DNA from: Colias croceus
Taxonomy: Eukaryota; Arthropoda; Insecta; Lepidoptera; Pieridae
Assembly (NCBI RefSeq): GCF_905220415.1
Contig: NC_059556.1
Coordinates: 2,492,501 to 2,556,500 of the forward strand
Length of the DNA stretch: 64,000 nucleotides
Direction of reading: 5' to 3'
Both the position numbers and the translations under genes were made by a program. Under the pieces are notes generated by a model. It made no database searches. It saw nothing but the letters and a program-made list of their open reading frames with translations, and was not told the origin of the DNA. This document shows positions 29,156 to 40,819 of the stretch, piece after piece; position 1 is the stretch's first letter, and each line of letters starts with the position of its first letter.

Positions 29156-29720
29156 GACATGTACAAAATATAGTAAAAATTTAGGACTCATACGGAACCT
29201 GTGTGCCTGGGTTTTATATTTATGAAAATTAAATCATTTAATAGTATTTCAAAGCCTCTTTAATATCAATTCAAACTTTTTAAAAATTGCAAATATTAAT
29301 AATGGAAATTCTCTTTAGCAAATATTGTCACCCACGCAAATATACATAAGGGCTATCATTTTTCAAACAATTTAAAATTATAAATAATTAAAAATGCAAA
29401 ATAAAGAACTAATGTTTTGCCATAAGCAGTGAGTTCTTAGATATCGTGAAATGTCTATAATAATACCTGCATTCACAACAATTGCCACTCAACCACATAC
29501 ATCACCAAATAGAAAACACGTTATATACAATTAATTTTAAACAAACAAAAAAACACAATACCTAATAGCCTATTAAGGATCAAAACAAATGATAAGGAAT
29601 TTACATGTATGAACAAAACTTATCAATTTCTGTCTGATAAAACTGTACAGGAGACATTTTACATAACAAGTGCAAAATAAAACACTTGAGATAACATTTA
29701 TCATTGAATTTCCAAAATTA

Positions 29721-29728
29721 TATAAATA
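29721..29728 (+). promoter_or_regulatory. TATA box of the SUC gene
   Basis: TATAAATA, 37 bp before the ATG at 29765. If used, the 5' leader is only about 10-20 nt, with a possible start near AACTTCACG (29736). Confidence 0.55.
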
Positions 29729-29764
29729 AGGGCCAACTTCACGAACACCCATTCATATAAAAAA

Positions 29765-31228
29765 ATGGCGTGTATACAAAATGTTATAGTTTTAATCTGT
29801 TTCCTCGCAACAGTATATTCGGGGTCAGTTAAACAAGATGATAGTTCTAAAGTTGAGTTGGAGCAATATATAGAAAGTAAGAAAAGTGAAATAAATCCTC
29901 GGTATCGGTTACATTATCATGTGACACCACCGGTTGGCTGGATGAACGATCCCAATGGTTTCTCATATTACAACGGAGAATTTCATCTATTCTACCAATT
30001 TTATCCATATGATAGTATATGGGGTCCTATGCATTGGGGACATGTATCCAGTCCTGATCTTGTTCATTGGAAGCAACTGCCTACTGCATTGATTCCTGAA
30101 GCCGAAATGTGTTTTTCTGGCAGCGCTGTGGTGGATGATGATACCTTTACACTTATTTATACAGGACGTGAAGTGATCGATGAAGAACCTCACTACAAAG
30201 AGAGCCAGTACCTCGCTTTTAGTGACGATGGTATCAACTTTCACAAATATAAAGGCAATCCCGTTTTGCCATCAAGCGATTCAGCAGATTTTCGTGACCC
30301 AAAAGTCTGGAAACATGGTGATAAATGGTACCTTGTTCTTGGAAGCAAAACACACGATGAAAGAGGAAAAGTAGTTTTATATTCATCAAAGGATCTCAAA
30401 AATTGGGAATATCTATCTGTGATTGGAGAATCAAACGGAGAGATGGGTTACATGTGGGAATGCCCGGATTTCTTTGAACTCGATGGCAAATTTGTTTTGC
30501 TGATGTCACCGCAAGGCTTGGAACCTAAAGGTGATCGATATAAAAATACATACCAAACAGGTTACATCATAGGCAGCTTCAGTTATGAAACTTATGAATT
30601 TATCCCAGAAGTAGAATTCCAAGAGCTTGATTTCGGTCACGACTTTTATGCTACACAAACAATGGAACATAATGGAAAACGTTACGTAGTTGGATGGTTT
30701 AGTATGTGGGAAGTGCCTCATCCAGAGGATGTTGACGGATGGGCTGGAGCTCTAACTATAGTAAGAGAATTGAAATTATCTGGCAATCGAATTATTATGA
30801 AACCAGTAAATGAAATGGTCACCTTAAGACAAAACTCTATTATCCACGGATCTTTGTTGCCAGATCAAATTATAAACTTACCTAAGGCATCAGAACTTAT
30901 TATAGAAGGTGATCTTACTGAAGATATAGAACTATTGCTAGAAGGTTCCATGGGAGGTGGTAAGGTTTGGTTGCGATGGAACCGCGAAGCTGGTAAAGTA
31001 ATCGTCGATAGAGGATCTGGTGATATACGACAAGTAGAATGGGTTCCTACAAAATCTCATAGTTGGAGGATTTTCTTAGATGCTAGTAGCATAGAATTAT
31101 TCTGTGGCGAAGGTGAAGTAGTTTTTAGTAGCAGGGTATATCCTCATGGTGATTGGATCTTAAACAACTTAAGCTCGCAATCATTGTTGATAGACGCATA
31201 TCATTTAGAAAGAGCTGTTCCTGCTTAG
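29765..31228 (+). CDS. Suc1: Secreted beta-fructofuranosidase (GH32), SUC type
   Basis: Hydrolyses sucrose to glucose and fructose in the gut lumen; in Lepidoptera this family was acquired from bacteria and resists plant alkaloid sugar mimics (family knowledge). 487 aa in one exon, with an N-terminal signal peptide (MACIQNVIVLICFLATVYSG). GH32 landmarks: WMNDPNG with nucleophile D62, FRDPK with D178, and WECPD with acid/base E232; the five-bladed propeller is followed by the C-terminal beta-sandwich (LFLDASSIELF-like motif near residue 440). Length is normal for insect SUC. Lack of introns, unlike the multi-exon UGTs around it, fits bacterial origin. It converges on UGT-B, stop to stop about 230 bp. 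The choice of Suc1 over Suc2 is a guess. Confidence 0.93.
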   Translation: MACIQNVIVLICFLATVYSGSVKQDDSSKVELEQYIESKKSEINPRYRLHYHVTPPVGWMNDPNGFSYYNGEFHLFYQFYPYDSIWGPMHWGHVSSPDLVHWKQLPTALIPEAEMCFSGSAVVDDDTFTLIYTGREVIDEEPHYKESQYLAFSDDGINFHKYKGNPVLPSSDSADFRDPKVWKHGDKWYLVLGSKTHDERGKVVLYSSKDLKNWEYLSVIGESNGEMGYMWECPDFFELDGKFVLLMSPQGLEPKGDRYKNTYQTGYIIGSFSYETYEFIPEVEFQELDFGHDFYATQTMEHNGKRYVVGWFSMWEVPHPEDVDGWAGALTIVRELKLSGNRIIMKPVNEMVTLRQNSIIHGSLLPDQIINLPKASELIIEGDLTEDIELLLEGSMGGGKVWLRWNREAGKVIVDRGSGDIRQVEWVPTKSHSWRIFLDASSIELFCGEGEVVFSSRVYPHGDWILNNLSSQSLLIDAYHLERAVPA

Positions 31229-31346
31229 TGTGTTAAGGAATTTTGTTTAATTTTGTAAATATAGGCTAAGTTATTTTGTGAATATAAGTTAATTTAATGA
31301 TGTGTCATATTATATTCCATATTATAGCAAACCCGATGACGTCTAA

Positions 31347-31352
31347 AATAAA
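31347..31352 (+). terminator. Polyadenylation signal of SUC
   Basis: AATAAA 119 bp after the stop codon and about 105 bp short of the UGT-B stop on the other strand. Confidence 0.55.
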
Positions 31353-31456
31353 ATGGCAAAAAATTACCAAAACATATTTTTAATTCATATAAAGTAATTA
31401 TTCTATTTCTCATATTCTCACACTGAAAAACCATCACTCACAAAATCATGTAATAT

Positions 31457-33021
31457 TTAATTTTTCTTCACTTTTTTCCTGGTTACCTTATTTTGCTTAC
31501 AAACTATACTTCTTGCTATCTTAAATAATAGATACATTACTATCAATTGAAACACTATAAGGTCAATATACATTTTCTTATACATAGGAATCTGTAAAGC
31601 CGGAGATCGCAGATGCAATGCACCTTTCGTTTTGACAACATGTTCAATCCAGAAGAGTAGTTCGCTTTTTGGACTTAACGGACGATCGTGGTAAATTCTG
31701 GAAAGTTCGTCTGCTTTTCTTTTATAACTGTAAGTAAGAAAAATAATAATGATCATATTTCTGGAAAATAATCTATACTAATATTATAAAGCTGTAGAGT
31801 TTGTTTGTTTGTTTGAACGCGCTAATCTCGTGAACTACTGGTCCGATTTGAAAAATTATTTCAGTGTTAGACAGCTATCGAGGAAGGCTATAGGCTATAT
31901 TATATCATCACGTTAAGACTAACAGGAGCGGAGCAATGCGGGTGACACCACGGGGAAGTTCTTTATAAAAACAAATAACTTTAATTTTCTTAAAATTGAA
32001 GATAAATTAACTTACATAGGATTAGCTGACACTTCCTTGATTGCTTTGTATAAGTCAGCTGCCATATTTTCAGCGAGATTTACAGTAATACCGAAGCCCT
32101 TTTGTACAACAGTTCTCATGTTAATGTGCTGATCTCCCATAGTAGGAATACCTATAACAGGTACTCCAAAATGTATAGCTTCAGTTGTAGATAGCTGGCC
32201 ACCATGAGTTATGAATAGTTTGAGGTTGGGATGTGCTAAAAAGAAAAAAAACATTCATTTTTGCAGATAGTATTTCCATATTTCACATTGAAGAAAGATA
32301 ACTTATTGTTTTATGCATCAGTGATTAGACATTGTAATATAATTTAGAAAAATAAAATAAGACTATGTTGAAAGATTGTATCATATAAATATAAATATAA
32401 TACTACATAATATTATGAAAAAAATTTATGAAATGTGTTTATAGTTATTGCTGCCCCCCTAGCCAAGTGGATTTCTGTTAGCGTAGCGTTCAATAGAATA
32501 GAATACGAATGTATGAGATTGACGTAAGCTGTAGATACGTTTATCTACTATTTTGGCTACTGTATACGAATATGGTACTGACAGATTTATCGAAGATATT
32601 TTTTATAACACGTTAAATAAAAATGTGATTATGCAACATTGACAGATATATTTATCTCGATCACAACCTTGAACGTAAATTTTCGTATTATTTAGGACTA
32701 GCTTCCGCCCGCGACTCCGTCCGCGCGGATGTCGGTCTTTGCGTGGATGGTTTATTTCTCCATTTTGAGTAACTCGGACAATGACATCTTATAAATATCT
32801 ATGGACCCAAATACGGCTAGGTCTATAATAATACGCAACGTGTGTTCGCGGTACCTACTACAGAACAACGTCTGTGGATAACTGAAAAATTGAGATTAAT
32901 TTTTTTTCTACGTATTTTTCCAGGATAAAAAGTATCCTATTTTACGCCCAGGATAATAAGGTATAATTATACCAAGTTTCATCGAAATCGAACCGGTAGT
33001 TTTCACGTGATGTCTTCACAT

Positions 33022-33054
<33 letters not shown>

Positions 33055-36000
33055 AAATTTTTTAATCACATATTTGGGTTTGGTATCGATCCAGTAACAC
33101 CCCCTGCTAGTTATTTTTTCAATATTTTCAATGTACAGAATTGACCCTTCTACAGATTTATTATATGTATAGATAAGTAAGTGCGTTATGCCGATGTGAC
33201 AATTTTTAATACAATTTCACCACAAGTTGACCGGGGCTAGCCCTGGGTACAATGTACATATTATTACTCGTAGGTTCTTTTGTTGAGGCTAAAAAGCCAA
33301 TTTAGTAATTATGATACTAAGTATAATTATTTTCAGCACGAACTAAAGTCGACGCTCTTACCTAAAATACTTTGCTGAGGTGCCCATTTCACCAAATAAA
33401 CATTTTCTGGTACATTTTGCATTTCACCTTCAAATTTCCAAATCACAGTTTCTCGTAGTTTCGAAAACATGAGCAAAAGTGAGTTTTTCATGTGATCACT
33501 CATATTTTCACTTGCTGTATGTGAACCCATACTAAAGTAGATGGCACCATGTTTAGCTGTGTCCATTAAATGTTGGAGGTCCTGTAAGAATAAAATAATT
33601 ATTTAAAATAACCTCTTGGATATTTATTTCTTAGGTAATATTACAAATATTAAAATTGCTCATGAATATTTATTATTAGTGTTAAGTATTATCTTATGGT
33701 TATGGGTGAAGGCTGCTTAATATTTCAGAAAAAGGATTAAATTACGTTTGACCTACTGCTCTCAACAGAATGCTTACAAGAAAGTCAGTCAGTCAGAGTT
33801 AGTTTTTCCCCGATTTTCACATTCCGAATGTTTAATAGGTACCTAATTAAGTTTTTTGTAAACTACTTCTCGTAGGTAACGTAAAGGTAACGTAAAAAGT
33901 GAAGTCCCATGTCTCTTAATGGGGTAAGGGGCAGATGCATTACACATATTCTGTTTCACTGATCGATTTTCTTTAGGGACAAGACGATTTTTTTTTCTTC
34001 GTCTCCACCGGGAATCAAACCCAAGACCCCTCGGTGTTACGCTCACGCGTCATCCACTGTACCAAGGAGGCGGTCGAAAGGTAACGTAGGTCATTGTTTA
34101 TTAAGTCATTATTACAAATATAATATACGAAATAAAAATTTACTATTTACCTTTGGCAATGGCTTCACATTTGCATGTATATGGAATCCAGCTACATATT
34201 TGGCATTCTGAGGCAGTCTGTATGCTTGGCCAATAGATGGATGGGAGTTTATTAGTAGCAAGGATCCATTGTAAATTGCCTCTTCATAAGGAGGCAAAAC
34301 TACTCCTCGTCTTTGTGCTATTTTCCTTAATGATGAATCGTAAATTCTTCTTTCCGCTGGTGTGATAAAATATCTATAATTATAAGAGAAATTTAGTTTT
34401 TCTTTATTTTTTTTAACTACGGGATGTTCTAAATATCTTCAGTTTTTTGTTTCTTTCTGAGATAGGCAAAAGTTACAGAACACAGATTAAATTAATCAAT
34501 TTCTGATTGAATTTTATAACACCTACCAACTTATGCTTATACGAGGACCTTAACTCAATAATTAAGATGCTCGAATTAGAGGGATAGCTCCTGAATTTCA
34601 ACAATTTCATTTTAAAAAGTGTCTTGTTCTTGAAGCTAACAAGAACCTCATTACCTGAATTCAATAGACCGTTTCACAAGAGCCCACAATTCTTCAAATC
34701 TCTGCCACGTGGTGAAAGGTGGAATGTTTATAGAGAATATATCAGCACTGAACGCTGGGTTGGATATCTCGTCAACCACGTCCAGGACTTGCCAATGCGC
34801 CTGCGTTGTTACTAACCATATTAGAGGACATTTGAATAGTGGTGCGATCCTGTAAGTTCCAGAAAAGATACCTGTATCAATAATAACTTTGTTTTATTAC
34901 TGAAAAAAGCAGCCTTTTGACTTATAGTGCCAACTAACTGACGTATAATGCCGTAAGATCTTAACAGAGAGTTAGACGTTCGCTTTTACAATCATAAACC
35001 TAGGTTTTATAAAAGTCTAGACTTGAAGCTGTGCACCCCTGCTTCGTCTGTAGTACACAGTCGAAGATTGGTCGTACCAACTTAGAAACCTTCATGGGCT
35101 CATGCACAACACTTTGCTCATCATTACATGATTAAATGTTCACGATTCTATAAAGTACATACACTTACAGACATTATTTGTATCACTATAAAGATGACTA
35201 TTTGTTCCATTTTTAATAAGTACATAGATTTCTTAGTAGTAGCTACGTAAAGTTACGTCAACTCCTTACCCAGCAACAAAATGAGAAAAAAGCCATTCTA
35301 CAATAACTGCGTCAAATTTCTGTTCAGGATCGTTGAAGAACTGTCTGATTTCTGGATCTTCAAACATTTGCTTGTGCATCTCGTGAACTACAGTTATAAA
35401 GAATAAAGGAGCAGCTCCCTTGTTCGCTATGTTTGTGATGTTTAGAGCATCCGCTAAAATATACATTCATATTAATTGAAACATTTTGGATATTAATTTT
35501 TTTTTTAATGTTTATTAATTTCACTAACTTAAATTTTTTCTCTGTTTTGCTCGTGGATCGTGGGTTTGCTGGCTTTCAAATCATATATCTAAACAATTCT
35601 CGAATGCACCCGGATTGCCTCAAACAATTCCATCAAAATAGGTTCAGCTGTTTCGGAGGAGCGAAGTGTCGTATACACAAAAATAATAAAATAAATCTTT
35701 TGCAAATAATTGAATCTGTCAATTGAATAACATAGCTTTGTTGTAGTAGTGTTCAATTAAAAAATATAAGACGATACATACGTGTACGATACTGTTTCAT
35801 TATCCTCATAGAGATGTCGAGAACATCGATTTCTTGCAATTTTGGTACAATTTTTTTCTTCGGATGTGAAGTTATGTGAACAACCTGTAATATTTATTTA
35901 CAACTAGCTTACCGCCCGCGGCTTCGCCCGCTTTATCTAAAACCTAATCTACTAATATTATAAAGCCGAAGAGTTTGTTTGTTTGAACGCGCTAATCTCG

Positions 36001-36863
36001 GGAATTACTGATCCGATTTGAAAATTTCTTTCGGTGTTAGATAGTTCATTTATTGAGGAAGGTCATAGAGTATATATCATCTCGCTACGACCAACAGGTG
36101 TGGAGCCACGGGGGTGAAACCGCGCGGAGCAGCTAGTAAATTATATACTAAAACCTTCCTCTTGAATCAATAATCCGTTGCGTAGTTTTAAAGATTTAAG
36201 CATACAAAGGGACATAGGGAAATAGGGACAGAGAAAGCGACTTTGTTTTATACTATGTAGTGAGTAAGATTGCGGAATAGATTTATAATGTAGAGTCAAT
36301 TAATATAATCGATCTGTTATAGTTATTTAACAAATGACTTTAGTGCATACTTTGCCTATTTTTTTTAGGTCTTGTCTTGTTTAACTATCATCTGTTTCTA
36401 CTAAACTAATCATTTTAGCTTCTTAGCCCGTTATGAGCTTAAAAATAAAAGTCAAATCCATACTTATATTATAAATGCGAAAGTAACTCTGTCTGTCTGT
36501 CTGTTACTAAGCACGCTTTAACGACTGAACCAATTTGCATGAAATTTGGTAAAGAGATATTTTGATACCCGAGTAACGACATAGGATAGGTTTAATCCCG
36601 GAAATCCCACGGGAACGGGAACTATGCGGGTTTTTATTTGACTGCGCGGTCGATGCCGTGGGTGGAAACCTAGTAATCTATACTTTACGATTTATTGAAT
36701 TACTTACCTCATGCCCAGCGTCCAGTAGATGGTCAACTACAGCATGTCCTAAAATGCTATGACTCTTTGTGTAAACAGGCACAAATACAAGAAATCGTAA
36801 CGCATCATTCAGTGGTACAGTTACGCAGAAAAGAAGTAGGAATAAAAGTGGTTTAATGGCCAT
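31457..36863 (-). CDS. UDP-glycosyltransferase UGT-B, complete
   Basis: ER membrane enzyme conjugating small lipophilic molecules with a sugar from a UDP-sugar. Eight exons: 36708-36863, 35782-35884, 35270-35453, 34655-34849, 34151-34373, 33362-33581, 32016-32235, 31457-31727; all GT-AG, phases consistent, 523 aa. Signal peptide at residues 1-20, the TKSHS motif with probable catalytic H35, partner aspartate probably D134 (KFDAVIVEW), UGT signature from FITHGGQLSTTEAIHF (HGGQ 371-374) to D395-Q396 that binds the sugar. One membrane span near the C-terminus (YIDLIVFQLIVMYLLF) and a lysine-rich cytosolic tail (KKVKKN), typical ER retention. Introns hold Helitron-like elements and a SINE. Looks functional. 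UGT33-like by eye. Confidence 0.92.
31771..31957 (+). mobile_element. Helitron-like element, family H2, 3' end eroded
   Basis: TCTATACTAATATTATAAAG start; ends GAGCAATGCGGGTGACACCA without CTAG. In UGT-B intron 7, about 45 bp upstream of exon 8. Confidence 0.6.
32698..33173 (-). mobile_element. Helitron-like element, family H6, 476 bp
   Basis: CTAGCTTCCGCCCGCGACTC, then GCGCGGATG, a (CAGA)n microsatellite, TTGGTATCGATCCAGTAACA, ending TTATATGTATAGA. Copies at 46363-46666 (internally deleted) and 58646-59096 (plus). In UGT-B intron 6. Confidence 0.7.
33895..34076 (-). repeat. Second tRNA-derived SINE type with 12-bp target duplication
   Basis: Head on the minus strand: CCTTGGTACAGTGGATGACG (A box region) and GGGTTTGATTCCCGG (B box). 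Body about 182 bp. Flanked by AAAGGTAACGTA at 33883-33894 and 34077-34088. In UGT-B intron 5. Confidence 0.8.
35904..36265 (-). mobile_element. Helitron-like element, family H3, interrupted by another
   Basis: CTAGCTTACCGCCCGCGGCT, then AAAACCTAA, the H2 insertion (35948-36136), then TAAATTATATACTAAAACC and on to ACTTTGTTTTATACTATG. In UGT-B intron 1. Confidence 0.8.
35948..36136 (+). mobile_element. Helitron-like element, family H2, nested with clean ends
   Basis: 189 bp, TCTACTAATATTATAAAGCC to CGGAGCAGCTAG, between A and T of the host H3 copy, with no target duplication. Confidence 0.85.
36457..36673 (+). mobile_element. Helitron-like element, family H1
   Basis: TCCATACTTATATTATAAAT to GTGGAAACCTAG followed by T. 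In UGT-B intron 1, 34 bp from the exon 1 donor. Confidence 0.7.
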
Positions 36864-37012
36864 CTGTAAGAAATTATTGATTTATAATCGTTAATTATTA
36901 AATTTTATCAATTATAATTAAAGTGTTAGTAAGTAGTAATTAAATGCGATTTTAAGTTATTTTGTTACAGTTTTGTAAGAGCAGTTATCAGAAAATCGAA
37001 AATTTACACAAT

Positions 37013-37165
37013 ACACACCTAAACATCTGAACCGATTTGGATGAAATTTGATGAAGTGTAGCTTGAGATCGGAAAAAGGACATAGGATAGTTCTTAACCC
37101 GATAATACCACGGGATCGTCAATAATGCCCTTGACTTCGCGGGTGAAACCGCGCGGCAGAGCTCG
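37013..37165 (+). mobile_element. Diverged Helitron-like 3' part
   Basis: ACCGATTTGGATGAAATTTG, then GGACATAGGATAG and CGCGGGTGAAACCGCGCGGC ending near GAGCTCG instead of GCTAG. Upstream of UGT-B. Confidence 0.45.
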
Positions 37166-38300
37166 TTTTCAATAAACCCATTATTATTTCCTAATCCTAT
37201 GAGATCTTCTATAATGCAGCTAAAGAATGTTGCGTTGCACGTGTGCTTCGATTGTTGAAGATAATGTAATTATAAATAATTACTGTTAATAATGGTAATT
37301 ATTAAGATGACTCAATTCTATGGATTTGAATTAATTTAAATTTAATTCTAATGTCTATCACATTATGCAGCGAATAGTTCTCAGTTGTTTTTAACAAGGA
37401 AATGTATGTTTGCGTTTTATTTATTATATTTCCTTCTATTTTTTTAGCACGATTATATTAGATTCACATGTATGTTTGTATGTAACTGATACCTTTAGAA
37501 TCTATTTAAGCACCATTAAAAACGAACAGATTTAATTTAAACTATCATTATCATCATCATCAGCCCATATACGTTCCCACTGCTGGGACACGGCCCTCCT
37601 ATGAGGGTACAGGCCATAATCAACTACGCTGGCCAAATGCGGGTTAGCAGATTCCGGTGCCAAATGCGGGTTAGCAGGTTCCAAAAATAACTAACATTTA
37701 CGGTAAAAGAACAACTCGTTATTTAGTTCCTCAATTATTAAATAATCTTGATTTGAACTTTAAAAAAACCATAAATAATAATAATGTTAAATCTAAATTA
37801 AAATTGCATTTTGTAAACAACCTGTATAATGTGGCATAATTATTGTATCTAACTTGTCGCGAGCACACGAGCACGCTGTGCATTGAATTTTGTCGTGGAT
37901 GGATTGCTTTGCATGCCGGACAAATCTTCGTGGTTTTTGGCATGTTCAATTATAAAGTATTTTTTTCTTTTATTGATAAATAAATAAATAAAATAAAATA
38001 AATAAAGATGAATTCAAACTTTATTTATAATTATTATTATACGAAACTAACTTGTAAAAAGCAATTACAAACCTCACTGTTGTATCCACTTCAGTCAACT
38101 ATTTGAACACTATAGAAATTAATATTATTTTAAATATTTTATAATGGAAAACGTATTTAATGACGTAGTTATTTTATTTTATTGTAATCGTGAGCATTTA
38201 AATCGTTAGTTCGTGGATTATTGTTAATTTTTGTAGATAACAGCCGACTACGCACTTGAAATTATATGTATATTCTTAGTAACTATGTGTAATATTATAA
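37166..38300. other. Spacer upstream of UGT-B
   Basis: AT-rich. 37548-37678 is a truncated minus-strand copy of the 300-bp SINE (CATCATCAGCCCATATACGT). No coding sequence supported. Confidence 0.45.
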
Positions 38301-38301
38301 C

Positions 38302-38500
38302 CTAGCTGCTCAGAAGATGTTGTTCTGCCCTTTTGCCCTTTTTCCGTGTTTTCCCTCCATAAGAAACTTTCTTGTGTCTTAACAAAAATGTTCAAAAAGA
38401 ATTAGCCGAATCGGTCCAGCGTTTCTAGAGCTTAACACCTAGATTTAAAAGTGCGTTTGAATGTTTGTTTATTTTTCACGTCACAACGGTCGTAATCTTG
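38302..38500 (-). mobile_element. Helitron-like element, family H7
   Basis: CTAGCTGCTCAGAAGATGTT, then CCCTTTTTCCGTGTTTTCCC and CGAATCGGTCCAGCGTTTCT; related to 42140-42260 and, on the other strand, 44320-44451. Confidence 0.5.
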
Positions 38501-38696
38501 AGAGGAAATCTAGTTAACAATTGATAATATCAGTAAAAACACCATTAAGGTTATTTTTGAAGACAATATAATATGTATTTCTAACGTTCTAAGACTCTAC
38601 AATGATGAAATGGATCTAGAATCCTTTAGCTATCTTATCCAGATATAATTTATTATCTAAAAATTGGTTGCCTGTAAAGTCGGTATACGGGCGAAA

Positions 38697-38862
38697 GTTT
38701 TACGTGACAACGACTTTTTATGTCTGTCTCTCTCGCTCTTAGGCGGGCTAACCATGCCCGCGTGCCTCTTTCGGTGACTCATCGTAACGTTACCGAGCGT
38801 TACACTTTTTCATAAGTGACTCCCAGCCGCAACCTAATTTAAGACGTTGTCACGTCAAAAGT
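38697..38862. mobile_element. MITE with TTTACGTGACAACG ends
   Basis: TTTTACGTGACAACGACTTT at the left and its near complement (AAGACGTTGTCACGTCAAAA) at the right; GC-richer interior with GTCTCTCTCGCTCTTAGGCG. No ORF. Confidence 0.5.
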
Positions 38863-39028
38863 ATTTTAAATTAAGGACATAAAAAGGATTCGCTCAATGA
38901 ATGTCTAATCTTGGGAACATTGAACTAATTTTAAGAGAACTTTCACTAGGTAGAGCTTCTGATTACTTTTAAGTACAATTTCCTCGTAGACTGAGTTGTT
39001 GACAAACGTACGTCATGCAAATTGAAGA

Positions 39029-39275
39029 TACAGTACGCGTCACGTAAAAAGAACGCTGGTTGAAAGTGATGGGTTGTGTTTGCGCATGGATCGAGTTTTG
39101 TACGAAAGCTGTGTGCCGATTATTTTATTTTTGAACTAGGCTCGCGAATCGTGGCTTCGCAACTACCTATTTGTTATTCTTATACCACCTCATAACACCA
39201 AATAGTTATAGACCGATAAATCGCCAATGCGCAGCTTAACCGTCAGCGTTCTTTTTACTTGACGCGCGACCTGTA
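39029..39275. mobile_element. 247-bp MITE with TACAG...AAAAAGAACGCTG ends
   Basis: Left TACAGTACGCGTCACGTAAA continuing AAGAACGCTG; right end complementary with about 85% identity over 30 bp. No clear target duplication. Confidence 0.55.
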
Positions 39276-39611
39276 CTTACAGTAATTAGTATTTTAGTTT
39301 TTTGCATAATGTTTTCCTGCAGCACAATTTTAAGTTCTAGATTAGGAGGCCTAGACCACCGAAACTAGCGCCACCGAACATTTTATTTTTTTACTCCTTA
39401 ACCAGATCAAATTTAAAAAATCTAGCTCGGTACTTTGCTAGTATATTACTTGTAGTATTTTTGGTATTACTTATTTTGAAACTAAGTGAACCTGGATATG
39501 TTTTGTAAATTCAATGTTATATTAGGTTTTATCACAAATAATAGATGACACTATAATATATTATGAAGTCCTTTTTTTTCGATAATATTCAAAATTATTG
39601 TTGTAATATTC

Positions 39612-39811
39612 CGGTGCATTTAGACCAAACGAACATAGAGCGAACGAAAGCTCGTATTCAGTGTTGTTCAGTATTAGAACATTCCATATAATCTTTTCGA
39701 ACGCACTAAGATTTAAGAACGACGAAAGAATGCTCTACGCCAGTTTACACTAAAATCATTTGATATAGTGGGGTTTGAATGAGCATTCGCTCGTTTGATC
39801 TAAATGCACCG
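39612..39811. mobile_element. Harbinger-type MITE, family Q, diverged copy
   Basis: CGGTGCATTTAGACCAAACG to CGTTTGATCTAAATGCACCG; interior CGAACGCACTAAG as in the copies at 1181 and 14854. Flanking triplets differ (TTC/TAG), so the duplication has decayed. Confidence 0.6.
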
Positions 39812-39908
39812 TAGCTAAAATACCTATTAGTTCACATTTTCTTCAATCTTTCAAAGTCTTCAAAATAAACTTAACATTTGATAGAGTAGCATCATTCAAG
39901 CCCTTTTC

Positions 39909-40083
39909 AAGCCCTGCGGTTTCACCCGCATTGCTCAGCTTCTGTTGGTCTTAGCGAGATGATATTATATAGCCTTTCTCGATAAATGGGCTATCTAACA
40001 CCGAAAGAATTTTTCAAATCGGACCAGTGGTTCGTGAGATTAGCGCGTTCAAACAAACAAACAAACAAACTCTTCAGCTTTAC
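39909..40083 (-). mobile_element. Helitron-like element, family H2
   Basis: GCGGTTTCACCCGCATTGCT to CAAACAAACTCTTCAGCTTTA; CTAG end not preserved. Confidence 0.55.
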
Positions 40084-40473
40084 ACTTTACTTTTTCCTAC
40101 TTCTGAAACCTACAGCTCCAATATTTAATTGCACCAGCGGAAATTCAATTGCAAGTCGTAACATTGCTTAATTCAATACAAAAGTTGTTTAACTTTGCAC
40201 TTCGGACAAATTTATTTTATTCTGACCAAGATGACATTGTTGTAATTTTGTTTGGAACTTTGGCGAAATTGTATTAATTTTAGCAGGTAATTTTAGCTTG
40301 CTTTCTAGTTTATTATTTTGAACTGTCTCGTTAGTACTTGAAATATGCTGTGATGAAAATAATAAGTGTAGCACACTTATTCCAAGTAGGAGTTGGAATA
40401 AGTATAATGCCAGTAAGTTCGCTCATGCACTTGAGTTTTTTTTTTTTAATTTTTCGTATATAAAAAGCAAAAA

Positions 40474-40648
40474 AAAAGACGTATGGCACTCGGGGACTGC
40501 CGCGGTAAAGCTATTGCATAGCATGCCTTCAAGCCACACCACACCTCCGAGCCCGTCGGAGTGGGGAGCGTGAGGTTTTTTCGTTACGGAATTTCTCGAT
40601 TCGGTCCCCGCGCTTGAGGCCCGCGATAGAAGCTATGCAATAGCTTAA
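40474..40648 (+). repeat. Dispersed GC-rich 180-bp repeat, copy 2
   Basis: TGGCACTCGGGGACTGCCGC, then GAGTGGGGAGCGTGAGG and GAAGCTATGCAATAGCTTAAAAAAA. Inverted relative to 22400-22570. Confidence 0.6.
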
Positions 40649-40819
40649 AAAAACTCAATTATTTACAATTCTTAAAATAAATAAAGGATGTCGTTGTAAC
40701 ACAAACTATATACCAGTGAATGTTGTGTTCTCCTTCAATAAAAAAAATCAGACATCACAAATTGAATTTCTACTGTATCTACCTTATTATACACAGAGTG
40801 CAAATAATTTTATGTCAAA

